From the IMG/VR virus record IMGVR_UViG_3300044492_000139, positions 1-46,128 of that record: a DNA stretch of 46,128 nt; one strand, written 5' to 3'. This document shows positions 1 through 8,577 of the stretch, in pieces. The translations under genes and the position numbers were made by a program. Source of the stretch: a virus. The notes under the pieces are model-generated. The model made no database searches, was not told where the DNA came from, and saw nothing but the letters and a program-made list of their open reading frames with translations. Position 1 is the first letter of the stretch, and every line of letters begins with the position of its first letter.

Positions 1-161
1 ATGGTCTCGTCCTGTTCACCAACCCATTCGCGGTACATGGCGGCACCGGCAATCTCCTTCTTGGCCCAATCAGATGCCGTGTGATGGGACATCTCCCCGA
101 CGTTTAACGGGTGGACCTGAAACTGCACCGGACCCCATTGAAACAATACCCAGTTGGACAT
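1..161 (-). CDS. gpU-like tail protein (partial, 3' end outside window)
   Basis: Only the first 53 codons lie in the window; the gene continues past base 1. The start ATG at 161-159 shares its A with the TAA stop of the tape measure gene (TAATG), so it is translationally coupled. The visible N-terminus (MSNWVLFQWGPVQF, then HPLNVGEMSHHTASDWAKKE) resembles P2 gpU-type tail proteins, whose N-terminus forms a beta-strand with hydrophobic and aromatic residues. In P2 the order is FI, FII, E, T, U, and this gene sits exactly where U is expected, directly after the tape measure. gpU-type proteins act at the tail end in assembly of contractile tails. The assignment rests mainly on position and a short N-terminal match. 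Confidence 0.7.
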   Translation of the reverse strand, partial: MSNWVLFQWGPVQFQVHPLNVGEMSHHTASDWAKKEIAGAAMYREWVGEQDET

Positions 162-3100
162 TACGCCGCTCCAATATCACTGTAAGAGTTCCAGCGGGCC
201 TCCCGCACCTCGCGGTCGGCGGCCCGTCGCATTGACGACCGGGCAAACTGCACCTCGTTGTCGTTGACCTTGAGATTGACCTGCATCTGTTGGTCTCTGG
301 AGGATCGCGACGGCAATGGTTGGTCTTCTGTCGGTGCCGGCTGCCGCAATGGTTGAACATTACGTGCCGCACTCCCGGCGTAAATATCCTCTGCCGACAC
401 CGCACCTTGACCCTTTGGCTGGTCATCAACGGCCCCCGCTGGTTTTTCCCTTGGAATGGCACGGCGGTATTCGTACTCTCCGTCATAGCGATTTTGATTG
501 ACGATACCCTTACCCTGATTGCCGCCGACCCGTTGCACCGTCTTGTCGCCAACCTTGCCAACCAAGGCGACGTGACTACCCGTCTGCCCCGGCACAGCCG
601 GACCACCGTAGCGGCTGCGCGTCCTCACCATGACGTCGCCCTCTTGGACGTCTTTAGGATCGACGTGCCGTCCATACTTCAACCAGTTGGAAGCAACGGC
701 CGCATCTTTTGGAGGCACACCACCCCCTTGCTTGACCACCGAGGCCGTGAACTCTCCACACCACGCGCCGGCTTTGGGATAACCCTTCGACCGCATGAAG
801 TTCTGTACGTCAGCAGACCCACCACCCTGCAACGCCAACGCCCGAGCTTGATCCATTACATTGGAGGGTACCCGGCCAGTGTCGGCCATTGAACCAGTGG
901 CTTGCTCTCCGCCAGGAATTTTAACGTTGGGGTCAGTACTGGCGACCTGCGGATTGGCAGCGTCCTGCTGCTTCATGCGGTTCATCCACGCCGCATGCTT
1001 ATTGACGTTGCCTTGACCGCTTACACGACCGGGACGGAAGAACGATTCCCCATTAAATTCCTTAGTGAACTCCATCTCGTTATTGGCTTTGCGCTTACGC
1101 GCCAAACCTTGTGAAGCATTGTCAGTGGCATAATCCGTGGTGTTGCTACCGGCCAGTGCACCTTCAAGAGATTTGTTCAATACAGCGGCGTGCTCTTTGT
1201 TCTCCAGAGCACCTTTGCCCATATTGCCTTGTTCGTAATACCCGCCTTCCCCGGTCCATTTTGCCTGCGCTGCCAGCGACGTGCCTTTCATCGAAGCACG
1301 GTTCATCATACTTTCAATAACAGCCTGCGTACCGCCGGCATTTTTGCCCTGTTCGTTGGCGGCTATGCGCAAGACCTTTTCTTTCAATGCCGGGTTAGCA
1401 TCCATCTCGGCTTTGAATTTGGCGCGGTCAGTAGCCAGCGCCCCGGTGCCCTGAGCGTTGGACACGGTTTGATTAGACGTCTCGGCGGGCGGAGTCTCTG
1501 TGCCACCGCCACCACCGCCCCCTCCTCCTCCGCCACCGCCACCGCCACCGCCACCGCCACCGCTGGCATTAGGCGACGGTCCCATGCCTTGACCGCCACC
1601 GTAGCCGGTGCCACCACCGTAGCCACCGGGTCCGGCTGTCTGGTTGCCACCACCGCCACCACCGGGTCCGTTAGCGGCATAACTACCGTTGCCCAGCGAC
1701 GCATTCCAGACACGGGCCTCGGTGCTGTCCTCGAGGGTCAGCGACATCTTTTTAATGTTGCCGTTCAATTCCTCGTAACGCTGCAGACCCTTGCGCATCA
1801 ACTCTTCTTGGGTTTTCCTCTGACCCTTTTCCGTCTCCGATTCCTTGACCCGGTTCTGACCGGTCTCGCGTAACGCTTCGGCGTCCTTCAACGCTTTCTC
1901 GAATTGTTCCGGTGTTAGTTCCGGCTTGCGGTCGCCCTTAAACCTGTCGCCAAAATCCGGCGTACCAATACGCAAGGAGGATTCACCCTTCTTGCCCCAC
2001 ATCATATCGTCCAGCTCGTCGAGAGTGTGCGGTATAGCGTCCGGCTTCTTGCCCTTGTTGAACAGAAAATTCCACAACTCGGTCGCGGTTTTAATCTCCT
2101 TAATCAACATCTGAATTTGCGTGGTCACCCACTGGATGGCGGTCGTCGCCCCAATCTCGTGCAGCAGCTGCCCGAACTCATGGCCCAATAGGTCAAGACT
2201 GATAAGCATCTTGTCAATCTTGGCCTGCGGTCCATCCATGATGTTTTTGAAAGCATCAGCCGCACGTCCTTGTGAATGGGAAATGTCGTCAATACGCTTA
2301 TGCATCTTGTCATAGTCGGCCAGCAGGACGCGGATAGCGGCCCGCTCCTTCAGTCCGATCTTGTTCAAGATGGCGTCACGGTTTTTACTTTGGGCAATCA
2401 GTCCAATATAAACACCGAGCACGTCCTCGCCGGCCGCCTGTGCTCCACGTAAATGTTTCTGCAAACCCTCGACCGTCTCGAAACCCAACTGGGTCGACAT
2501 TTCTCCAGACGACATGGTCTCGAAGATACGACTCAACACCTCGGCCGACTTGCCGGTGTTGCCTGTCACCTTCTGCAACGAACCCATAAAAGCGACGGTA
2601 CGGTTGATGGCGTCGGCCCCGGTGTAACCCCACTCCGCCATCGACTCGGTGAGTTTCGGGGCGGACTTGGACAGCTCATCCGCGCTCAGTCGCAACTCTT
2701 GAACACCATAGGTCATGGCCTCGAGAGCCTTGTCGACATCCTCTGCCGGCATTTTCAGGTTGCGCATCATGTCGCCAACACCGCGACTGAGCGCAACGAT
2801 GTCCATGTGGGAACCCTTGGCGGCCTTCGCTATCTTGGGAAACACCTTTTCGGTGTCGGCCATGGACAACCCAGCGGCGTCCTTCAATTCGTTGAACCCT
2901 TCAATCAACGGGTCCATCGCTGTCGCTGTTTCCAACGACAGTCTCTTCAGGGAATCCGTTACCCCGTCAATCTCCTTGCTGGTTGCCCCGGTGTCGTTCT
3001 GTAGGTACCGCATCCGCTGGTTGGTGGCGGCGAACCCAAGGAAAGATCTTCGGGCGGCCTCGGCGGCGGCGGCGACACTCAGATAGCGACCGGCCATGGA

Positions 3101-3430
3101 GGCCAGCGCCGAGGTACCACTATCAATGCCGCTAGTAAGCTTGCCAAAGGACGAGGCGCCCTTGCTACCCATATCGACAATGTTCTGGGTGACACCTTTG
3201 GTGCCCTTGGAAAAATCAAGTTGTCGCCGGGCGTACTCATCCAGGCTTATGCCGAGGCGCTTGGCACTGGCCGTGGCACTGCGTTCCCAATCGGTACCGG
3301 CCGCTTTCATCGCCCCATACGACTTCACAGCCTGATCAGACATTTTCTTAACGTTACCGGCAGCGGACCTCAGCCCTGCCGGCGTGTTGTCTTCTACCGT
3401 TAAACGGATTTTACTTTCTTGGTCAGGCAT
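161..3430 (-). CDS. Tail tape measure protein with two cell-wall hydrolase domains
   Basis: This 1089-residue protein sets tail length and probably opens the cell wall during DNA entry. Residues about 90-470 are the helical tape-measure core, with alanine-rich helices and a TP901-type segment. A low-complexity stretch about residues 575-650 includes 20 consecutive glycines (codons at 1502-1561). Residues about 665-825 look like a lysozyme/SleB-like hydrolase, with a candidate catalytic Glu in ANEQG and the motif ESMMNRA. Residues about 850-995 look like a CHAP/NlpC-type amidase (TIGR02594-like), with Cys about 891 in AWCGEF and His about 953 in GSHVALV. A short polar tail follows. The start overlaps the preceding stop (TAATG at 3428-3432). 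The tape-measure role is secure from size and position; the two enzyme families are my reading of short motifs. Confidence 0.92.
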   Translation of the reverse strand: MPDQESKIRLTVEDNTPAGLRSAAGNVKKMSDQAVKSYGAMKAAGTDWERSATASAKRLGISLDEYARRQLDFSKGTKGVTQNIVDMGSKGASSFGKLTSGIDSGTSALASMAGRYLSVAAAAEAARRSFLGFAATNQRMRYLQNDTGATSKEIDGVTDSLKRLSLETATAMDPLIEGFNELKDAAGLSMADTEKVFPKIAKAAKGSHMDIVALSRGVGDMMRNLKMPAEDVDKALEAMTYGVQELRLSADELSKSAPKLTESMAEWGYTGADAINRTVAFMGSLQKVTGNTGKSAEVLSRIFETMSSGEMSTQLGFETVEGLQKHLRGAQAAGEDVLGVYIGLIAQSKNRDAILNKIGLKERAAIRVLLADYDKMHKRIDDISHSQGRAADAFKNIMDGPQAKIDKMLISLDLLGHEFGQLLHEIGATTAIQWVTTQIQMLIKEIKTATELWNFLFNKGKKPDAIPHTLDELDDMMWGKKGESSLRIGTPDFGDRFKGDRKPELTPEQFEKALKDAEALRETGQNRVKESETEKGQRKTQEELMRKGLQRYEELNGNIKKMSLTLEDSTEARVWNASLGNGSYAANGPGGGGGGNQTAGPGGYGGGTGYGGGQGMGPSPNASGGGGGGGGGGGGGGGGGGGGTETPPAETSNQTVSNAQGTGALATDRAKFKAEMDANPALKEKVLRIAANEQGKNAGGTQAVIESMMNRASMKGTSLAAQAKWTGEGGYYEQGNMGKGALENKEHAAVLNKSLEGALAGSNTTDYATDNASQGLARKRKANNEMEFTKEFNGESFFRPGRVSGQGNVNKHAAWMNRMKQQDAANPQVASTDPNVKIPGGEQATGSMADTGRVPSNVMDQARALALQGGGSADVQNFMRSKGYPKAGAWCGEFTASVVKQGGGVPPKDAAVASNWLKYGRHVDPKDVQEGDVMVRTRSRYGGPAVPGQTGSHVALVGKVGDKTVQRVGGNQGKGIVNQNRYDGEYEYRRAIPREKPAGAVDDQPKGQGAVSAEDIYAGSAARNVQPLRQPAPTEDQPLPSRSSRDQQMQVNLKVNDNEVQFARSSMRRAADREVREARWNSYSDIGAA

Positions 3431-3897
3431 TACGGTTCTTCACCCATGTCAAAACCAGTTTCGATAGAGGGAGGCAACGGTACACCCGGCCCAGTCATTC
3501 CCGAACCGTCTCCACCGTCAATTGTTTGCAGCACCCGTTGGGTGGCTTCGAAAGCGTCATTGGCACCCTGTTGCGCTTCCGCCTTGTCTTTCTCGGTTTG
3601 TTTTTGTGGTACACGTCCAACTTCAATGTCGTTGCGGAGTTCCTGCGTCAGCAATGACATGAAGGCTTCCGTGACACGGTCAGCGTCCGGGTATCTCAAC
3701 TCACGGATGACGGCCTCTTCCACACCGGCCAACTCGGTCATGAACTCGATCATGTTTTTCCAGTGGCCTTCATTCCACAGGAGCACATGACCGAGCTTGA
3801 GAGGACTGAACGTGATTGTCGCAATCGTCTGCTTCTTAAATTCAAACGGGATGTAAAGGTCGACAGCCCGTCCGCCGTTTTTGTCGTTCTTAATCAT
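3430..3897 (-). CDS. Tail assembly chaperone (gpE / Mu gp41-like)
   Basis: The protein has 155 residues. Its N-terminus (DLYIPFEFKKQTIATITFSP) and following helical segment fit the small tail assembly chaperones of P2/Mu-type phages (E/gp41/gp14 family), which coat the tape measure before tube polymerisation. The last 40 residues are Gly/Pro-rich and disordered. It lies between the tube gene and the tape measure, the canonical place. In many phages a second product is made by frameshifting, but here the tape measure start overlaps this gene's stop, so there is no room for the usual extension. The ATG at 3897 overlaps the stop of the upstream small gene (ATGA). Confidence 0.75.
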   Translation of the reverse strand: MIKNDKNGGRAVDLYIPFEFKKQTIATITFSPLKLGHVLLWNEGHWKNMIEFMTELAGVEEAVIRELRYPDADRVTEAFMSLLTQELRNDIEVGRVPQKQTEKDKAEAQQGANDAFEATQRVLQTIDGGDGSGMTGPGVPLPPSIETGFDMGEEP

Positions 3898-4055
3898 TTG
3901 TGATACCAGATGGCGATTACATGTTCCCCCTTTTCCACCCTCTGGTCGACATTCTCAATGTCTTCGGCGTCGCCGGCCCCGTCTTGGTCGGCGACGACCA
4001 CACGTTTGTTCTGGTCATGGTGCATCAAAACCTTAACCAACTCCTCCACCGTCAT
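3894..4055 (-). CDS. Small acidic protein of unknown function between tube and chaperone
   Basis: This gene encodes 53 residues, starting MTVEELVKVLMHHDQNKRVV and ending HVIAIWYHK. It is linked by ATGA overlaps on both sides: its ATG at 4055-4053 overlaps the tube stop, and its TGA overlaps the chaperone start at 3897. A short N-terminal helix is followed by an acidic middle (DQDGAGDAEDIENVDQ) and a hydrophobic end. The pattern of helix, then VVVADQDG, then VIAI is common in small phage proteins of unknown role. Tight coupling on both sides makes it very likely to be expressed with the tail genes. No function can be assigned. Confidence 0.7.
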   Translation of the reverse strand: MTVEELVKVLMHHDQNKRVVVADQDGAGDAEDIENVDQRVEKGEHVIAIWYHK

Positions 4056-4633
4056 ACCAAGACACCCGGAATGTGGAGCAGGTCAACCATCTCTTTGTTC
4101 TGGTCAACCTTGTCGACGCGACGCTCCGAGGTGAAGAAATCCCAGAAGTAGATTTCCCGCATCTGGGTACCCGACTTTTCCTGCATCCACAGTTCGTAAT
4201 GCACGATGGACTTGATGGAGTACTCGTGCGCCATCAAGTTGCCTTTGCTGAAGGCCGTTGGGTTGACGCGACCAAGTCGACCCTGAAACTTGGCGTAAGC
4301 GCCGAGGGCGCTGCCCAAGCGACGGTCGCGAATCAAACCGTACGCCGTGAACTGATGGTAGCGAAATTCTTCGCGACCAAAGTACACCATCACGTCCGGG
4401 TCCCAACCCGCCAAGTTAAAGGTGGCCTCGAGCTTGTTGATGTGGGTATTGATCTCGATACCCACCGAGGCACCGGCGGCGTTGTGGTCGACGTAACTTT
4501 CTTCAAGTCCCGGCAACTTGAGTTCCTGCAACACCAGATGCGTGGTAATACCGGGAGCGGTCTTGTTCCCGGAATTGCCACAAATCATGTTGGCACTTTC
4601 CATCGTATAAATATTGCTAGCACTTGCGACCAT
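4052..4633 (-). CDS. Major tail tube protein (P2 FII-like)
   Basis: The protein has 193 residues and follows the sheath gene, as in P2 (FI then FII). The N-terminus (NIYTMESANMICGNS) and the following LVLQELKLPGLEE segment match the P2 FII tube family, where the ELKLP segment is characteristic. Subunits stack as hexameric rings to form the inner tube through which DNA passes and which the contracting sheath drives into the cell. A good ribosome binding site (AAAAGGA) lies upstream of ATG 4633. Length is close to the family's usual 170 residues. Confidence 0.9.
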   Translation of the reverse strand: MVASASNIYTMESANMICGNSGNKTAPGITTHLVLQELKLPGLEESYVDHNAAGASVGIEINTHINKLEATFNLAGWDPDVMVYFGREEFRYHQFTAYGLIRDRRLGSALGAYAKFQGRLGRVNPTAFSKGNLMAHEYSIKSIVHYELWMQEKSGTQMREIYFWDFFTSERRVDKVDQNKEMVDLLHIPGVLV

Positions 4634-4739
4634 GTTCTAAATCCTTTTCTCGTGTGCGTTGAATAGGTTTGAATGGTGGACGCTTACAGTCGTCCCGACA
4701 GTTTGAAGCACGTCAGTTCGTGCTACCACCCAAAGGGTT
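4634..4739 (-). other. Gap between sheath and tube with a small hairpin
   Basis: This 106-bp gap in an otherwise tightly packed operon holds an inverted repeat at 4707-4724 (6-bp arms AGCACG/CGTGCT, 6-nt loop). It has no T-tract after it on the minus strand, so a classical terminator is unlikely. It could be an RNA processing or stability element that adjusts the ratio of sheath to tube. The tube ribosome binding site is at the low-coordinate end. Confidence 0.35.
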
Positions 4740-6503
4740 TTAGACCGACGACAGGTTAAGTTGGGATGCGAGGTCGGAGACCATGGCGTCGATGGCCTCG
4801 CGGTAACGAGCCGACTCAATGGTCAGGTGCTTGAGGACCGGCGGTTCTTCCGCCTTGAATCCAACGGTCAGATGACCAAGCCGAATCTGTTCGGGGGAAT
4901 TACCGTCCGAACGGAAGGTGCAGGCATAACCGAGGATGTGCTGGTCGGCGTGCAAGTCGCGCAGGAAGTATTCCATCGTCTGCACGATGGCCACCACCGT
5001 ATGACCGATGATGTTGTAGCGACCCAGATACCAACGCAGTGTCTTGAGCATTCCGAGATGAATGTAATCTCGTCCACGCATGACGTTGTACATCTGCCAA
5101 ATCGGATCTTCACCGGCGTTGTCGGTAGAGATCAAGACGAACCCTCCCGACGCAATGGCGAAGTCGTCACCAACCTCGCCACGTACCAGCACACCAATGT
5201 TGGCGCCCAAAAGTTCTTGCGCCTCGTTGGCCGAATCGGTCAGACTGAAACCAATTTCCCGGTTCGGGGAAATGATTCCCTGCACCGGTTGGTTGGCCGC
5301 CGAGTGGAACGGTGCTCCCTTCTCGTGGTCACGACGCACCAAGATGCCGGCCATGCGAGACGCCAACGGGCGAATCACAATGTACGACGTCACCGGGTCC
5401 ATCACCCGGCAACCACCGCTGATCGGAATCAGACGCTGCGACTGCATCGTCTCACGCCAGTCAATGTCGTTTTGCATCGACGAACCCGCCGACTCGACAA
5501 TCATGTGACCCATCAGCTGGTTGAGAATCGACGTCGCGCCGGCAACAATGGGGTTGGCCCCGGTAACGAGGGCGCAAGTATAAGTCGCCGTCGTACCGAC
5601 GTCTTCCCATGTCACGGTGAACGTCGCCCCAACGCCGGCACCGGACGTGCGGATAACGTCCTGCGGTGTCGTCGGCGCTACCTCGGTGCCGACGATGAAG
5701 CCGGCAGTCGTAACGTTGGCGGCTGTGATACCACCCCCGGCATCCACGGTAACCACAATGGCAACAATGCCATTGTCGAGAATAATTTCTTCCGACGCTT
5801 GGTAACCGGTACCGGGAGCCACAGGGACCAAAGACGCGGCACTGTAACCCGGCGGCGGGGCCTCGATGGTCGGAGGCGTGTCGTACCACGCCCCCGGCAT
5901 TTCCAGCTCGACCGGACCGAGCATGCCGTTGCTCTGTCCATAAGCGTGACCCGTAGCCTGCACGGCGTTGGGACCACCGCCGGAGAACTCCACCGGGTAA
6001 AGATGGTCAACCACATAACCCACACCCGGCACAACGCGGGTAACCGCCCCGCACCCGTTGGCCATCTGGGAAGTGTAACCCGGCGCAATAATGATGCGTG
6101 GCGTAAACCCGAGTTTCTGAGCCGACTTGAGGAACGCCCACATGCCAGTGCCAGCGATGCTGTCGCCGGCAATGTGGGAGATGGTCTGCTGTAGTTTGAT
6201 CGTCGGGTCGACGTCGGTACCTTCCGGCGTACGGATGATGACGACACGGGCGGCAAACTGGGTCTCACCCAGTTGGTCGTTGATACCCCGAATGGCATCC
6301 GACAGGTAACCGGCCTCGCCAAGCTTCTTGGTCTTGCTGGAGTCGTTCGAATTGATAAACACCGGCGTATCATACGGAAAGACCGTGGCATCGGCGAGGG
6401 GTGCCGGACCAATGAGGCCGATGGTGGAGAGGTCGGCGCCAATTACGGGACGGGCTTCCTCGTCGACTCTACGAATACTAATGCCAAAGACTGGATCAGA
6501 CAT
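4740..6503 (-). CDS. Contractile tail sheath protein with inserted beta domain
   Basis: This protein has 587 residues; P2 FI has about 396. Residues 1-145 (from MSDPVFGISIRRVDEEARPV through IIIAPGYTSQ) and about 330-587 (with IVIRPLASRMAGILVRRDHE and SPNREIGFSL) are the conserved sheath core. It forms the outer contractile cylinder. Residues about 147-325 are an insertion with Gly/Pro-rich beta motifs, including the repeated PGVGY and PGTGY, typical of surface beta-domain insertions in phage sheaths. The C-terminal strand (LKHLTIESARYREA) is the conserved part that meshes with neighbours. It has a strong AAGGAG site before ATG 6503. This is the first of the FI-FII-E-T-U series. Confidence 0.93.
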   Translation of the reverse strand: MSDPVFGISIRRVDEEARPVIGADLSTIGLIGPAPLADATVFPYDTPVFINSNDSSKTKKLGEAGYLSDAIRGINDQLGETQFAARVVIIRTPEGTDVDPTIKLQQTISHIAGDSIAGTGMWAFLKSAQKLGFTPRIIIAPGYTSQMANGCGAVTRVVPGVGYVVDHLYPVEFSGGGPNAVQATGHAYGQSNGMLGPVELEMPGAWYDTPPTIEAPPPGYSAASLVPVAPGTGYQASEEIILDNGIVAIVVTVDAGGGITAANVTTAGFIVGTEVAPTTPQDVIRTSGAGVGATFTVTWEDVGTTATYTCALVTGANPIVAGATSILNQLMGHMIVESAGSSMQNDIDWRETMQSQRLIPISGGCRVMDPVTSYIVIRPLASRMAGILVRRDHEKGAPFHSAANQPVQGIISPNREIGFSLTDSANEAQELLGANIGVLVRGEVGDDFAIASGGFVLISTDNAGEDPIWQMYNVMRGRDYIHLGMLKTLRWYLGRYNIIGHTVVAIVQTMEYFLRDLHADQHILGYACTFRSDGNSPEQIRLGHLTVGFKAEEPPVLKHLTIESARYREAIDAMVSDLASQLNLSSV

Positions 6504-6537
6504 CTTGTTCTCCTTGTTTGAAGGGGTGAAGGGGTTT

Positions 6538-6834
6538 TCAGATCACGTGGGCAGGCGTCATTATCTCAAGGGCCTTTATTGTCAGTGCGTGCATTCTCAC
6601 TGACATTAACAACACGGGTTCAGCGACCGCCGCTGATGGCGCCGAGAAAATGCGGAACTCCCGGACGTAATCTCCGATGAGTTGGTCTTGCACGATGGGA
6701 GTAATCACGACCGATCCGACCGGGTTGCACTCCATCGCCGTCGTCAGCATTTGCAATGGCGACTGCGGGTTGACGGAATGGGCCGGCGGAATTGGTGTGG
6801 TCTGTCTTCCTTCGAAGAACGCTACGTCTGCCAT
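6538..6834 (-). CDS. Small structural-type protein upstream of sheath, unknown
   Basis: The protein has 98 residues with no recognisable domain. The sequence is a mix of predicted strands (VGSVVITPIVQD, VLLMSVRMHALTIKALEI) and no transmembrane segment is obvious. It has a ribosome binding site (GGAGAAAAC) before ATG 6834. It lies between a fibre-like gene and the sheath, so a baseplate or tail accessory role is possible, but that is inference from position only. Confidence 0.6.
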   Translation of the reverse strand: MADVAFFEGRQTTPIPPAHSVNPQSPLQMLTTAMECNPVGSVVITPIVQDQLIGDYVREFRIFSAPSAAVAEPVLLMSVRMHALTIKALEIMTPAHVI

Positions 6835-6845
6835 GTTTTCTCCTG

Positions 6846-8060
6846 TTACTGTAGTGCCTTGATGACGTATGTTGATATGCCGGCGATGCGCCGGATCGAA
6901 ATGATAAAGATGTGGCCATTGGTCGTGGTCAACAAATCTCCGGTGTTTTGCCCAACCGTAAATCCACTGAACGCGATTGCACCGGCACTGGCCGCATTAA
7001 CGACCATAAGATCAACTGCACAATCCAGCGCGGGTGCTGTGATAGTAAACGTGCCGCTATTGCCAATACTTTGATAATTGCCAAGTAACGCATCAACTCG
7101 AATGTTACCTGCCGGCGGCACAAACACAGTGAAGTTGAATCCGCCCGTTGTAGTTTGTCCGCCAGTGACAGAAAGTTTTGTGGCCCCCATACTGGCTACC
7201 GTATCATCGACGTATTTTTTAGTCGATGCCATTAACGGTTGCGATGGAGGGCCGGCTAGATACAGAGGGCCAGTCATTGCCGCACCAGACGACGACATCG
7301 AGTCCCGCAGGTACTCGTTCATTCTGGCGCGAGCCCATCCCGTGGTGGCTAGCATAGTGTCGTTGGAATTGGGCACCGGGTGAACACCCGGCTGCGCTGC
7401 AGTGAACGGCGTGGTACCATCCTTGCGGACGTAGTTGAAAAGATCGACGCCGGATGCCTGCAGCGCGTCGGCGACAGCGAGAATTTCCGCGTGCTTCGCT
7501 CTGACTTCAATAGTGTCGGCCGCCACCTCGTCCCGCCACGGTCCTACTTCGTCATGGTACAACTTGGTTGAGTCTGCCATGCCGGGCGTCGACGACACCA
7601 CCCAATCGTCGAACGGTCCATAGTTGCCATGCAGTGCGGTGATTGTAACCTCAAGAATGCCGAGCGCCTGATCGTATGACGTCGTGCGCGCAATGGCATA
7701 GTCGTCCGGCGAGTGCTCAATAATCAGATATGGCGACGGCGTGAAGGTATCTTGCTGCACACCTGGCTTGATCGGAAACGTCATGTCCCCCATCACCAAC
7801 GTATACAGGCCGTCGATGGGCGCCAATAGAAATCCCATCTTGGCGACTTCAAGAATGTCTTTGGTCGCCGGGATCAGAATCTCGTTCATCCGCAACAATG
7901 CCGCGGCACGAATTTCCTCGTTGATCCCGGCAAGGATGTCCTGCGTCCCTTCCAGATTCTGAAAGCGACCTTCCAGCGAAGGCAACAACCGCTTCATGTA
8001 CGGAAGCAGCTGCGTGCCGGGCTTTAGCTCGAACTCTTCGTCCAGCCGCTTCAATGCCAT
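6846..8060 (-). CDS. Tail fibre / baseplate-attached fibre protein with duplicated C-terminal domain
   Basis: The protein has 404 residues. The N-terminal 100 residues are predicted alpha/beta without a clear family match. Residues about 165-270 contain a helix and a fibre-type linker (GWARARMNEYLRDSM). A segment typical of tail fibres follows (MTGPLYLAGPPSQPLMASTK, then KYVDDTVAS), as seen in phage fibres just before the receptor-binding tip. Residues about 297-404 are a beta-rich tip almost identical in layout to the C-terminus of the 185-residue fibre gene at 24437-24994, ending in the same ISTYVIKALQ. It probably recognises the host. It is placed after the large baseplate-type protein and before the sheath. 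Confidence 0.75.
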   Translation of the reverse strand: MALKRLDEEFELKPGTQLLPYMKRLLPSLEGRFQNLEGTQDILAGINEEIRAAALLRMNEILIPATKDILEVAKMGFLLAPIDGLYTLVMGDMTFPIKPGVQQDTFTPSPYLIIEHSPDDYAIARTTSYDQALGILEVTITALHGNYGPFDDWVVSSTPGMADSTKLYHDEVGPWRDEVAADTIEVRAKHAEILAVADALQASGVDLFNYVRKDGTTPFTAAQPGVHPVPNSNDTMLATTGWARARMNEYLRDSMSSSGAAMTGPLYLAGPPSQPLMASTKKYVDDTVASMGATKLSVTGGQTTTGGFNFTVFVPPAGNIRVDALLGNYQSIGNSGTFTITAPALDCAVDLMVVNAASAGAIAFSGFTVGQNTGDLLTTTNGHIFIISIRRIAGISTYVIKALQ

Positions 8061-8065
8061 TTGGG

Positions 8066-8554
8066 CTACGCCTTCTTCTTTGCCTTGGTCGCCTCTGACG
8101 CCGCGCCGCTCGGTACCACGTCCGGGTCAACCGGTGTGGCGCCAAGTTCAACAGCGTCAAGGATGCACGGCTGCACCGCTGGGTCGAGGCACGTCTCGCC
8201 GGTCATCTGGTACGACTTTGCCGGAGACAATGCACGACCGGCAAACATACAAGCCTTACCTAGTATGACTTGATAGACCATGCCCGCCGTGAAGGTGGGC
8301 AGTGCCCTACCACCCTTTTTCGGAAGTTCGGGCGGTGAGTCTTTTGACGGTGACGATGGTCCACCAATATTAATGATGCGGTCATCGACCCACTCACCCT
8401 TGCGTACCTCCCGACGCGATCCCTTGCCGTCGTGAGGGGCGAGCGGCATGGGTCCGTTCGGGATTCCCGGGTTAAGCCGGGCACGTGCAGCGGCCACCGC
8501 ACTTTCGTCCATCGGCATATTGACGTTTCGATTCGGGTATTGTTCCGTGGCCAT
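8066..8554 (-). CDS. Unknown protein between fibre genes
   Basis: The protein has 162 residues. The start is the ATG at 8554, which has a strong AAGGAG Shine-Dalgarno; a longer reading would overlap the upstream gene. The sequence is low in hydrophobic core up to residue 85, with basic and proline-rich stretches. A compact domain follows with four cysteines (KACMF, ETCLD, QPCIL) and a lysine-rich end (TKAKKKA). The family is not recognised. The gene sits between the 784-residue tail protein and the 404-residue fibre, so a tail accessory or fibre connector role is likely. Confidence 0.65.
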   Translation of the reverse strand: MATEQYPNRNVNMPMDESAVAAARARLNPGIPNGPMPLAPHDGKGSRREVRKGEWVDDRIINIGGPSSPSKDSPPELPKKGGRALPTFTAGMVYQVILGKACMFAGRALSPAKSYQMTGETCLDPAVQPCILDAVELGATPVDPDVVPSGAASEATKAKKKA

Positions 8555-8577
8555 TGAAGAAATCTCCTTGTGTTGGT

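Noticed and set aside
1190-1873. Plus-strand open frame rich in Ala/Thr across the glycine tract of the tape measure
   Set aside because: Its composition comes from the opposite strand of the glycine codons. Not a gene.
3430-3897. Programmed frameshift extending the tail chaperone (E/E' type)
   Set aside because: The tape measure start overlaps the chaperone stop, leaving no downstream frame to extend into, and no slippery heptamer near the 3' end is convincing by eye.
4761-6194. Long plus-strand open frame of 477 codons opposite the sheath gene
   Set aside because: It is antisense to the clear sheath homologue, has low-quality composition (many Arg/His), no Shine-Dalgarno and no neighbours on that strand. 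Shadow of a GC-biased gene.
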